DNA of 18,421 nt from the NCBI GenBank assembly GCA_025360355.1, contig JANYCL010000295.1:1-18421 (forward strand), read 5' to 3'. The notes beneath the pieces are model-generated. The model did not search any database and was not told the origin of the DNA. It saw only the letters and a program-made list of their open reading frames with translations. Shown one piece after another: positions 6,959 through 14,856 of this stretch. Source of the DNA: Sphingobacteriaceae bacterium. Its GTDB lineage: Bacteria > Bacteroidota > Bacteroidia > B-17B0 > Aurantibacillaceae. Each line of letters opens with the position of its first letter. The stretch's first letter is position 1. The position numbers were made by a program, and so were the translations under genes.

Positions 6959-7327
6959 GATATGAACATTAGTGTAAACTTATTGTTTGGTTATGAAATG
7001 CATGCTTAAGCGTAAAGTTTTTATCAATTCAAACTTTACTTTTATCTAACATTGGTCGGTAATAAAAATTTCTTTCTTAATGTGGAGATAATATTCAGAT
7101 CAATTTCAATCATAAATAAGCAAGTGCAAACTCATCGCGCGAAGGAAGTATGTTTTATTTCCCGTGTGTAGCGTTAGCGATTCAATTTGTATTTGTGGGA
7201 AATGAAGCCATCCTTAATATTATAGTTCACGAAACTATAATTTAAAATAAATCGTGTTGAGGGACGCAATAAGAGGATATACCAAAAAAAAATTTTAAAG
7301 ACTTGAATCATTCAGGTAATTCTTTCC
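6959..7327. other. Long intergenic region
   Basis: I see no credible gene in this 369-bp part. It contains a 9-bp-stem palindrome (7219-7241). It also contains a minus-strand TAAAGTTTG at 7030-7038, about 70 bp before the LpxH-like gene, which could be its -7 region with an atypical 3-nt spacer. No -33 TTG accompanies it. Confidence 0.5.
7219..7241. repeat. AT-rich palindrome, 9-bp arms
   Basis: ATTATAGTT and AACTATAAT are exact inverted repeats around CACGA. It is not followed by a T-run, so it is not a standard terminator. It could be a regulator site or a remnant of a lost promoter region. Confidence 0.4.
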
Positions 7328-7477
7328 TCATTTTGAATGGAGACTGTAATTCGCTTGTGTTTTTGAATCAACTCTTTTTTTATTGACAAGACCTGCCAAA
7401 CAAATTAAACATACAATGCATACTAATAACATATTGGCCCTGTTCTCCTTTGTTATGTTCTTTAAAATTCTCATCAT
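7328..7477 (-). CDS. Possible small single-pass membrane peptide
   Basis: A 49-codon frame starts at an ATG at 7477 and stops with TGA at 7328. It would encode a basic N-terminus (MMRILKNITKENRAN), one hydrophobic stretch (MLLVCIVCLICLAGLV, residues 16-31) and a polar, positively charged tail (NKKRVDSKTQ). This is a well-formed single-pass membrane topology and the frame is not a shadow of any other gene. An in-frame ATG at codon 2 is an alternative start. Upstream, ACATTTG (TAnnTTTG with the T missing) lies about 17 bp before the start. A chance ORF of this length is possible, so confidence is modest. No family is recognised. Confidence 0.4.
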   Translation of the reverse strand: MMRILKNITKENRANMLLVCIVCLICLAGLVNKKRVDSKTQANYSLHSK

Positions 7478-7593
7478 GGTGTGATTTGTTATACAAATGT
7501 CCGTTTGTAAACTTACACCGCCATTTTCTTAATATTATCTAATTCTGAAATAGAATGACCTAATGATACCTCATTGTTAAGCGTATGTAAAAA

Positions 7594-7622
7594 AAAGGGC
7601 AGAGAAACCACTTCTGCCCTTT
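7594..7622 (-). terminator. Rho-independent terminator of the large phytase-like gene
   Basis: AAAGGGCAGA and TCTGCCCTTT form a perfect 10-bp stem with a 9-nt loop. On the minus strand it is followed by a run of T (8 A on the plus strand just left of GGGC). It begins 24 bp after the stop codon of the large gene. Confidence 0.85.
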
Positions 7623-7645
7623 CGCTCTTGACTTAACTATATTTA

Positions 7646-10600
7646 CTATTGAACAATTAGGATGGTATTTTTCCTTTCCCCATCCGAATAAATACTTACA
7701 TAGTAAATTCCTTTTTGATAGCCTGATACATTAATAATATTGTTTGTTTCTTTGATGTCTTTTGATCTGTAGATCAGTTCACCCAAAGTGTTCGTGATCT
7801 CAATATTTGTTATTTTAATATTTTCTGTAACGATAGTTACTATCTCACTCGCCGGATTCGGATAGATCCTAATTCCGCCTTGTGAAGAGAATTCGTTAAC
7901 CGCAGTACAAAGCGAAACGCTCTGCGTAATAATGGAAGTATTCTTGCAATTGTTTATAAAACTTCCATCTACAGTATACGTTGTTGTTACACTCGGACTG
8001 ACCACAATCGAAACTGCGTTGGAAGAAGTATTCCATGTATAAGTTAAAGCACCGGATGCCGTTAATGTAGCAGTTTGTCCGGCACAAATAACACTGCTGC
8101 TTGAAACGGTATTTACGGTTGGACTTGGCGTAACATTAACGGTTATGTTTTTTGAAGAAACGCAATTGTTTATAAAACTTCCGCTTAAAGTATAAATTGT
8201 TGTCGCGCTTGGACTAACTACAATTGCAGTAGCATTGGAGGAAGTACTCCACGTATATGTTAAAGCGCCGGATGCAGTTAAGGTTGCTGATTGTCCTGAA
8301 CAAACCACACTGTGGCTGGATGTCTCAGTTACAGTTGGACTTGGTGTAATATTAATAGTGATATTTTTTGAAGAAGTACAATTGTTTATAAAACTACCAT
8401 TTAAAGTATAAGTAGTTGTGACACTCGGGCTAACTATAATTGAAGTAGCATTAGAGGAAGTACTCCATGTATAAGTTAAAGCGCCGGATGCTGTTAATGT
8501 TGCTGATTGTCCTGAACAAACAATACTGCTGCTTGATGTAGCATTTACTGTTGGACTTATTGCTACGTTAATGGAAATAGTTTTTGTAGCTGAGCAATTA
8601 TTAACATCGGTCCCAATCACATTGTAACTTGCAGTTGTGGTTGGTGTAACAGAAATGCTGGATGTAGTTGCACTAGTACTCCAGCTGTATGTATTTGCCC
8701 CGCTTATAGTGAGCGTTGCCGATTGTCCGTTACAAATGGTTGTAGTGGAAGATGCAATTGATAAAGTAGGAGTGGTGTTGACCGTTATGGAAATGGAATT
8801 CGTGGAAGAACAATTGTTGGTATTAGTTCCAATAACTGAATAGCTCACTGACACAGAAGGAGAAACAGCAATGCTTGAAGAAGTTGCGCTAGTACTCCAG
8901 CTATAAGTGTTGGCTCCGCTGCTAACTAAGGAAACAGATTGCCCGCTGCAAATTACAGTTGATGAAGGAACAATGGATATTGTTGGATTTGCATTTACGG
9001 TTATTGTTTTTGTATTTGAAATAGCGATGCATCCTGATGCATTAGTAGCAAACAATTCATATGCTCCGGGTAACTTGGCGTAGCTTTGCGAAGTTGTTGC
9101 TCCGCTTAGCGGCACATTATTCAATTTCCATTGATAAGTTATACCTGCAATTGTTGGAGAGGTTAACTTAACAGAATCACCTGCACAAAAAGTAGTACTG
9201 CTTAAAGCTGCAATTGAAACTGGCGGACATAAATTTAATTTCTTTGAAGGCGGGAGTGTGAATACATAAATATCTGACTTAACACCTGTGGGGCTGATCA
9301 ATCCATCAGCACTAGGCGAAACAATTCCAAAATCATTGTCATTAGTTACTGCCAGAGTGCTGTCGTTCAAAATGGCAAGGCCTTCTTTTTTATCTGTGTT
9401 TGGATCGAAACCTGCAGCTATGAGGTCAAGCAACAAAGTTTTTTTCACAACAGTTACACCGTTCGTTGCAGCTGTTGCTGAATCTAATAATTGTTCGAAT
9501 GATTTAGTATTACTTGCATAAACGAAATGATTGGTTGGATTGATCGGAGTTGCAGGATTAATATCAATCAGATACACCTTGCCATAACTCTCACCGGAAC
9601 TTTTTCCTGACTCTAGTATTAAAAACTCATGATCATTTACCGCAACAGCATCTCCTATATATCTTTTATCATGGCCAATTGAACTTGTTGGTCCTGATGA
9701 TGGCTTGAAATCATGTTCGTATCCAAGCATTCGGGTTGTGTTGGTGCGCGTATCAATTTCAACAAAACGGTGTAAGCGAGTATTCTTCTTTAAATTTACA
9801 TCACTGGCCGGCAATAGAATTGTATTTTGAATGAATCCGTAAACTTTTTTGTTTGGAGAAAAAACAACCCCTTCAAAACCTTTGTTTGCATTACGCGTAT
9901 TAAATACGGTGTCAATACCAATATCTTCAGGTTGCTTTCCGGATTTGAATCCATACGGCGCGAAACGTTCGATCGCTTTTCCTGTTGAATCCGTATGCCA
10001 TATACTTACACCATACTCTTCACATATCCAACGATCTTTATTATTATTTCCTTCAGCTATTCCTTCACAATCTATTCCCCAGGCATTAGGAGACCCCTGT
10101 GTACCGTTAGTATCAACTAATGCAATTTCGTTTGTACCGCCATATCCGGGAAAATTTGGTAAACCACTAACATTAATGCCTGCAGGATTTTTTAAATTGG
10201 TTGTTGAAAGTAATATAATAGAATCTCCTTGCAGTTTTACGCGCATAAAATTTGGAGCAAATGATGGTAAGGGAAATAATTTTGCAGTATTACTTGGTCC
10301 ACCAATGGAAATGGCATGATTATTATTATTTGCATCAGCATTCGGACCTCTGTCAGTGATAGCAATTATCTCATCACTATAACCTTTAATAGCTTGTAAA
10401 CCCGAAAAACCGCCGTTGAAAATATTCACACCTTTATACGTGCCAACCAGATTAGGTGTTTTCCAGGTATATTTTTTCATTGTAGTACCTGTATTTAATA
10501 ATGTAAATGTTTGTGCGGTTGTCATTGTTGTCACGCCTGTTTGTTCTTTAATATTATTTACAGTTAAAGAATATGTTGTACCGACAATCAAAGCTGAAGC

Positions 10601-11368
10601 GGTTGTTAATTTAACCGTATCACTATTTACCAATAAACTTGCTGATGAAATAGCGATAGATGGATTAAGTGTGTAGTTAGTTAAAGTTGTTGCAGACGGA
10701 TTTTGAATTTTTTTACTGAAAACAACATTGATCTGCGTTGGCGATAACAAATAAGCATTCATTACTATAGGAGCTGTTGGTGCGGGAGCAGAAACACTTA
10801 CATCATCAATTTTAAAATTCGACGCGGTTCCTGTTCTCACAAAAGTCCATCTTATATATAAAGCAGGAATGTTACCGGCTCCTGCAGGAAGTGTTAATCC
10901 CGCTCCGGATGCTAAACCCCAACTTCCTGCAGTGGCTTCAGTATACGGAATTGTAAAATATGTACTGCCATTCGGACTCCATTCAAGTGTATATGTAGCA
11001 TTAGTATTATATCCGGCAGAAGATTTTCTCATTCCAAAACCAAGAATCACATTGGGAAAACCTGTAGTGTTCACAGTTAATTCTGCTACAGATGTTCCTA
11101 TTTGTGAAGATGGTTCAGATGTTCCTGAGGTATTAATAAAAGCAACTGAATTACCTTCGCCTAAATAACAACTTCCTGATGCGCCGGGATAACCTGTAGA
11201 AGGAGTGTTGTTGCTTATGGTCAAATCAATTCCTGTAAATGTCCAGTTGGTAGGGTTAACGTTTGGAGTAGTTCCAAAATCAGTAGAATATATAACCTGG
11301 GCATTTATGCTATTTATAAAACCAATTATAAAGAACAGTGATAAAGCTAAAGCATTAAATTTTTTCAT
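7646..11368 (-). CDS. Large secreted modular protein: SbsA-like Ig, phytase-like esterase domain, Ig-like repeats, T9SS type A sorting domain
   Basis: The 1240-residue product begins with a signal peptide (1-24, ending SINAQ). Residues 25-195 form a beta-rich domain ending 'FKIDDVSVSAP', typical of jelly-roll modules. Residues 198-292 resemble an SbsA Ig-like domain ('INVVFSKKI', 'TYSLTVNNI'). Residues 298-706 match the 'esterase-like activity of phytase' family: 'FSGLQAI...EIIAITDRGPNAD' (321-345), 'DCEGIAEG' (433-440), 'NKGFEGVVFSP' (495-505), 'KKEGLAILND' (660-669) and 'LAVTNDNDFGI' (672-682). A diverged Ig-like repeat at about 714-794 is followed by five repeats of 71-72 residues (about 796-1154), each with 'CSGQSATLTASGALTYTWST'-like cores. 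Residues 1160-1240 are a type A T9SS sorting domain ('IRIYPNPASEIVTI...GIYYVSIYS'). It should be exported by Sec and T9SS and anchored or released at the surface. Phosphoester hydrolysis is inferred; the substrate is unknown. A weak -7 (TTAGTTTG, one mismatch) lies at 11386-11393. Confidence 0.88.
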   Translation of the reverse strand: MKKFNALALSLFFIIGFINSINAQVIYSTDFGTTPNVNPTNWTFTGIDLTISNNTPSTGYPGASGSCYLGEGNSVAFINTSGTSEPSSQIGTSVAELTVNTTGFPNVILGFGMRKSSAGYNTNATYTLEWSPNGSTYFTIPYTEATAGSWGLASGAGLTLPAGAGNIPALYIRWTFVRTGTASNFKIDDVSVSAPAPTAPIVMNAYLLSPTQINVVFSKKIQNPSATTLTNYTLNPSIAISSASLLVNSDTVKLTTASALIVGTTYSLTVNNIKEQTGVTTMTTAQTFTLLNTGTTMKKYTWKTPNLVGTYKGVNIFNGGFSGLQAIKGYSDEIIAITDRGPNADANNNNHAISIGGPSNTAKLFPLPSFAPNFMRVKLQGDSIILLSTTNLKNPAGINVSGLPNFPGYGGTNEIALVDTNGTQGSPNAWGIDCEGIAEGNNNKDRWICEEYGVSIWHTDSTGKAIERFAPYGFKSGKQPEDIGIDTVFNTRNANKGFEGVVFSPNKKVYGFIQNTILLPASDVNLKKNTRLHRFVEIDTRTNTTRMLGYEHDFKPSSGPTSSIGHDKRYIGDAVAVNDHEFLILESGKSSGESYGKVYLIDINPATPINPTNHFVYASNTKSFEQLLDSATAATNGVTVVKKTLLLDLIAAGFDPNTDKKEGLAILNDSTLAVTNDNDFGIVSPSADGLISPTGVKSDIYVFTLPPSKKLNLCPPVSIAALSSTTFCAGDSVKLTSPTIAGITYQWKLNNVPLSGATTSQSYAKLPGAYELFATNASGCIAISNTKTITVNANPTISIVPSSTVICSGQSVSLVSSGANTYSWSTSATSSSIAVSPSVSVSYSVIGTNTNNCSSTNSISITVNTTPTLSIASSTTTICNGQSATLTISGANTYSWSTSATTSSISVTPTTTASYNVIGTDVNNCSATKTISINVAISPTVNATSSSSIVCSGQSATLTASGALTYTWSTSSNATSIIVSPSVTTTYTLNGSFINNCTSSKNITINITPSPTVTETSSHSVVCSGQSATLTASGALTYTWSTSSNATAIVVSPSATTIYTLSGSFINNCVSSKNITVNVTPSPTVNTVSSSSVICAGQTATLTASGALTYTWNTSSNAVSIVVSPSVTTTYTVDGSFINNCKNTSIITQSVSLCTAVNEFSSQGGIRIYPNPASEIVTIVTENIKITNIEITNTLGELIYRSKDIKETNNIINVSGYQKGIYYVSIYSDGERKNTILIVQ
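7907..8983 (-). repeat. Internal tandem repeats, period 213-216 bp
   Basis: Five coding repeats of 71-72 residues lie inside the large secreted gene. The three copies nearest the 3' end are closest. The block CAATTGTTTATAAAACTTCC occurs at 7947 and 8163 exactly, and at 8379 with one change, so the spacing is exactly 216 bp. The two copies on the 5' side of the gene are more diverged (213-bp period). Confidence 0.85.
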
Positions 11369-11570
11369 AGAGTTTGTTTTTGATACAAACTAACGAACAT
11401 GGCTTTACTATAATTTCAAATTAAAATGATGTTGATGTTATTGAATTGCGTTTATAAACAGCGGATGTAAACTTTAACTTATCAAATAGGTTAAGTAAAT
11501 AAAAAATTATTGTACGATCCGGCAGATCCCGATAACAGAATTTTTTAAATGATCAAAAAAAAGGGAGGTG

Positions 11571-11795
11571 TTAAATATAAGGCTTACTTAATATTATTGT
11601 ACTAAGACGATTTTTTCGATTAAAATCCTGTTGGAGATTACGCAAAGCATATTCCGCATCACATTCAATTGAACAGGTCTCCACTCCGCTTTTGTCAGTA
11701 CCGAAAAAACGTTTGCATTGCGGACAATCCAAAAAAACTATTTGCTGCCCTGTTTTTTTTAGTTCAACTAAATATTTGATGTCGTATGATCTCAT
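11571..11795 (-). CDS. Small zinc-ribbon-like protein
   Basis: The product has 74 residues. It carries four cysteines in two pairs: 'CPQC' at 24-27 and 'CSIEC' at 41-45, with an aromatic 'FF' after the first pair. The form CPxCxxxF...CSxxC followed by a basic helix (AEYALRNLQQDFNRKNR) is that of small zinc ribbons with a 'CPxCGxxF...CSxxCR' pattern. It probably binds one zinc ion. Whether it binds nucleic acid or protein is not shown. The gene stands alone between the two large secreted-protein loci and is divergent from the gene at 12123. A minus-strand -7 element 24 bp upstream supports expression. No named family is claimed. Confidence 0.62.
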   Translation of the reverse strand: MRSYDIKYLVELKKTGQQIVFLDCPQCKRFFGTDKSGVETCSIECDAEYALRNLQQDFNRKNRLSTIILSKPYI

Positions 11796-11818
11796 GTTAA
11801 TAGGGGTTAGATTTATTT

Positions 11819-11826
11819 CAAAAGTA
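11819..11826 (-). promoter_or_regulatory. Candidate -7 element for the zinc-ribbon-like gene
   Basis: On the minus strand the sequence reads TACTTTTG, an exact TAnnTTTG match, 24 bp before the ATG. No -33 TTG was found at the expected distance. Confidence 0.45.
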
Positions 11827-12037
11827 GGAAAGAAAAAAAAAGAGAATGTTTCAGTTTCTTTATTATAAGATTAAGTTATTGCCTTATATGTAAAATGAAA
11901 TTCACAAAACAATTTCCATTAGATAAATTTCAGGATCAAATTGCCTAAAATGCATTTAGACCACGGTTTCCCTAAAAAATAGCGAAGGTTTAATCTTAAA
12001 TTAACATTTTTAATATGTAGGATGAACATCAATTTCA

Positions 12038-12045
12038 TATCTTTG
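12038..12045 (+). promoter_or_regulatory. Candidate -7 element for the secreted-protein cluster
   Basis: TATCTTTG is an exact TAnnTTTG match, 77 bp before the ATG at 12123. A diverged -33 (ATG at 12015-12017 in place of TTG) lies about 20 bp upstream. It could drive the gene at 12123 and, by read-through, the two behind it. Confidence 0.5.
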
Positions 12046-12070
12046 GCGCCGAAGTGAACACCCTTGAGGC

Positions 12071-12089
12071 TGTTGAGATTTTCTCAATA
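12071..12089 (+). other. Leader hairpin in the 5' UTR
   Basis: TTGAGA and TCTCAA pair around TTT. With one G-T wobble and one further T-A pair the stem has 8 pairs. It lies between the predicted -7 element and the start codon, so it would be in the leader RNA. Its role is unknown; it has no T-run and is unlikely to terminate. Confidence 0.4.
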
Positions 12090-12122
12090 TAGTTCCTAAG
12101 CCGCTTCATCAGAATTTAAAAG

Positions 12123-14777
12123 ATGAAACGGGTGCAAACAAATTTTACGAAAATATTTTTCCTGAAAATTTTAATTTTCTTTTGTTGTGCTAAAATATCA
12201 TCTCAATGCATAACTTCTTTTCCTTATAACGAAGGTTTTGAAACTTCACCTTCATGGACCATCTCCGGTCCAAATTCTGATTGGATGTGGGGGGCACCTG
12301 CACATCCTACAATTAATTCTGCCGGTGGAGGTTTGAAGTCATGGTGCGTGGGAAGTTTAAGCGGAACATTTTATAATAATGCTGAACAAGCTGCAATTGT
12401 AAGTCCTTGTTTCGATTTCTCCAACCTTAACTATCCGTGGATCTCATTTAAAATATTTTGGGAATGTGAATTTAATTACGACGGACTTGTTTTACAATAC
12501 TCAACAAACAATGGTGTTACTTGGAATAATGTTGGCGCATATGGTGATCCTAATGATTGCAATACTGCGAATTGGTTCAATCATAATAATATTTCTAAGC
12601 TAACATCAATTGCAACACGTCACGGATGGAGTGGTCGTATTGGTGCAAGTGCTGCGGGTTGTTCGGGTGGTAATGGAAGTGGTGGCTGGGTTGTAGCAAA
12701 ACATTGTTTAACGGGATTAGCAAATTTGTCAAATGTACATTTTCGTTTTTTATTCGGATCGGGAACTACTTGTAATAATTTTGATGGGATCGCTTTAGAT
12801 GATATTGTAATCAGCAACGGAATTTCAAATGTTGGAAATTATAATTTTATTTGTGGCGGTGGCGGAAGTTATAATTTCAACGCGATCGCACCCTCTTGTC
12901 CGGTACCGGGAACTTATGGTTGGAATTTCGGTGATGCTGCTTCCGGCCCTTCAAATGTTTCAGCAGTACAAAATCCTTCACATACTTTTTCTGCTCCGGG
13001 AATTTACAGTGTTACATTGATCGTAAAGGGCGGACAATGCAATCCTCCTGATACTATAACTCAAACAATAATTGTTCCGAATGTATCAAATCCAATTGTG
13101 CAAAATATAAGTTGCTTCGGCGCGAATAACGGAAGCGCATCTGTTTCGGTTGCGCCTTCAGCTGGATGCACCTATACATGGTTTCCATCCGGAGGAAATT
13201 CTTCTTCGGTAAATAATTTAAGTGCAGGAGTTTATACAGTTCAGATAAATGACCCTAACAATTGTTCATACACCAAAACACTTTCAGTAACGGAGCCGTC
13301 GCAATTAAATATAAATCTTATAACACAAAATGCAAGTTGCGGTTCTTCAACAGGCAGTGCAACTGTAATCGCTAATGGAGGTACCGGAGGATATACTTAT
13401 TCATGGCTGCCTTCATCATCAACATCATCAATTAATACTAACTTAAATATCGGTGCGTATAATTTAAGTGTGAGTGATGCAAATAATTGTACAGTTTCAC
13501 AAACCTTCAGCATTACACAAATTCCCGGCCTGCAATTATCAGTTAATTCTTTAACCTTATGTAATAATCAACCAGGAATTTTTACAGCAACAGTTTCAGG
13601 AGGAACTTCTCCGTACTCTTATAATTGGAACGGTACGGTTACAGTTTCTAATACATTACCTGTTGTTGGAGGAATAACAGAATCATTCCCGCTTTTGGTT
13701 ACGGATAAGAACGGCTGTATCTCAAATCCTGATACTGCAAAACTTTACGCAATAACACCTCTTGTCATTAATACAATCCCGATCGATTCTGTTTGTCCGG
13801 GTTCTCCTGCAATTTTAACCGTAAACGCAAACGGCGGAAATGGCATTTACAATTATGTATGGCAGCCGGGTGCAATGAGCGGAGCAAGTGTTAGTATTTC
13901 GCCAACTCCTTTTCAAATTTATACTGTTACCGTTACCGATGGTTGTTCTGCCTCTAAAACGGCGACAACAACTGTTTTTTTTTACAATGTACCGACTTCT
14001 TCCCTAACGACTTCAAATACGCAGGGGTGCCAACCGTTATGTGTTAATTTTTCAGATCTTACATTAAACAATTCGGGAACTGTGAAAAGTTGGTCGTGGG
14101 ATTTTGGGGATAGCACAACTTCGTCATCCTCTTCGCCGGAACATTGTTATTTAAAAAGCGGGGTATTCGGTGTAAAATTAAATTTCATTACTAAACAAGG
14201 ATGCAAGGGTTCGCAAACTATTTCAAATTACATTCATGTTTTTCCAAAACCTGTTGCTGATTTCAGCGCGAATACTTATGAAACGGATGTCTATAATCCT
14301 ACAGTGAATTTCATCAATCAGTCGGTAGGAAATACTGCAAGCAATTGGTTCTTTGGCGGGGAAGCTACATCTAATTATAATAGTCCTTCATATACTTTCC
14401 TTGGCACGGGACACTATAGAGTTTTATTGGCCGTTGTAAATAATTTTGGTTGCCTTGATACGATCTCTAAAGATATTTACGTTAAACCTGATTTTACTTT
14501 TTATGCACCGAATGCATTTACACCGAATGAAGATGGGTTGAACGACCGCTTCATTCCGAAAGGTGCCGGATGGGATCCTGATAAATATCAATTGTTTATT
14601 TATGATCGTTGGGGAGAGAAAATATTTTCTACAAATAATCCTACAGAAGGATGGGAGGGAAAAGTGAAAGGCCGTGGTGAAATTGTTGAGAACGGAATTT
14701 ATGTTTGGAAAGTTATTCTACATGATATATTCGAAGAGAAGCATGAGTTTGCCGGCCATGTTACGTTAAATAAATAA
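12123..14777 (+). CDS. Secreted PKD/SprB-repeat protein with gliding-motility-type (T9SS type B) C-terminal domain
   Basis: The 884-residue product has a signal peptide (1-28, ending KISSQ). Residues 32-233 form a MAM/jelly-roll-like beta-domain ('FPYNEGFETSPSWTI', 'FDGIALDDIVIS'). A PKD domain follows at about 241-318 ('YGWNFGDAASG...HTFSAPGIYSVTLIV'). Two SprB-type repeats lie at 324-391 and 395-466 ('SCFGANNGSASV', 'YTVQINDPNNC'; 'ASCGSSTGSATV', 'YNLSVSDANNC'). Two Ig-like modules (468-620) and two more PKD-like domains (about 623-707 with 'WSWDFGDST', 709-788 with 'NWFFGGEA') follow. The C-terminus (791-883) is a CHU_C gliding-motility-associated sorting domain: 'FYAPNAFTPNEDGLNDRFIP', 'LFIYDRWGEKIFST', 'GIYVWKV'. 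It is therefore a T9SS type B substrate, likely surface-attached and adhesive. It is first in a co-oriented cluster of three. Confidence 0.9.
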   Translation: MKRVQTNFTKIFFLKILIFFCCAKISSQCITSFPYNEGFETSPSWTISGPNSDWMWGAPAHPTINSAGGGLKSWCVGSLSGTFYNNAEQAAIVSPCFDFSNLNYPWISFKIFWECEFNYDGLVLQYSTNNGVTWNNVGAYGDPNDCNTANWFNHNNISKLTSIATRHGWSGRIGASAAGCSGGNGSGGWVVAKHCLTGLANLSNVHFRFLFGSGTTCNNFDGIALDDIVISNGISNVGNYNFICGGGGSYNFNAIAPSCPVPGTYGWNFGDAASGPSNVSAVQNPSHTFSAPGIYSVTLIVKGGQCNPPDTITQTIIVPNVSNPIVQNISCFGANNGSASVSVAPSAGCTYTWFPSGGNSSSVNNLSAGVYTVQINDPNNCSYTKTLSVTEPSQLNINLITQNASCGSSTGSATVIANGGTGGYTYSWLPSSSTSSINTNLNIGAYNLSVSDANNCTVSQTFSITQIPGLQLSVNSLTLCNNQPGIFTATVSGGTSPYSYNWNGTVTVSNTLPVVGGITESFPLLVTDKNGCISNPDTAKLYAITPLVINTIPIDSVCPGSPAILTVNANGGNGIYNYVWQPGAMSGASVSISPTPFQIYTVTVTDGCSASKTATTTVFFYNVPTSSLTTSNTQGCQPLCVNFSDLTLNNSGTVKSWSWDFGDSTTSSSSSPEHCYLKSGVFGVKLNFITKQGCKGSQTISNYIHVFPKPVADFSANTYETDVYNPTVNFINQSVGNTASNWFFGGEATSNYNSPSYTFLGTGHYRVLLAVVNNFGCLDTISKDIYVKPDFTFYAPNAFTPNEDGLNDRFIPKGAGWDPDKYQLFIYDRWGEKIFSTNNPTEGWEGKVKGRGEIVENGIYVWKVILHDIFEEKHEFAGHVTLNK

Positions 14778-14856
14778 GAAATTCATTCGGAAAATAATAA
14801 CCCTTACTTAATAGCAGCGAAACACCCTTCAAAGACCGAAGAAGTAATTTAGCTGT

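Larger units (their letters stand above)
11796..12122. other. Divergent intergenic region with two promoter candidates
   Basis: This 327-bp region separates the minus-strand zinc-ribbon-like gene from the plus-strand secreted-protein genes. It holds exact TAnnTTTG elements for both directions (11819-11826 minus and 12038-12045 plus) and a leader hairpin (12071-12089). No gene is seen in it. Confidence 0.6.

Noticed and set aside
7907..8983. Regularly spaced repeats as a CRISPR-like array
   Set aside because: The period is 213-216 bp, in frame, and encodes Ig-like modules; there are no short repeats with unique spacers and no cas genes.
9849..10319. 156-codon plus-strand frame opposite the phytase-like gene
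   Set aside because: It lies wholly antisense to a well-supported domain-rich gene, has no recognisable domain or signal and no promoter; it is a shadow frame. The other antisense frames at 8637-11393 are rejected for the same reason.
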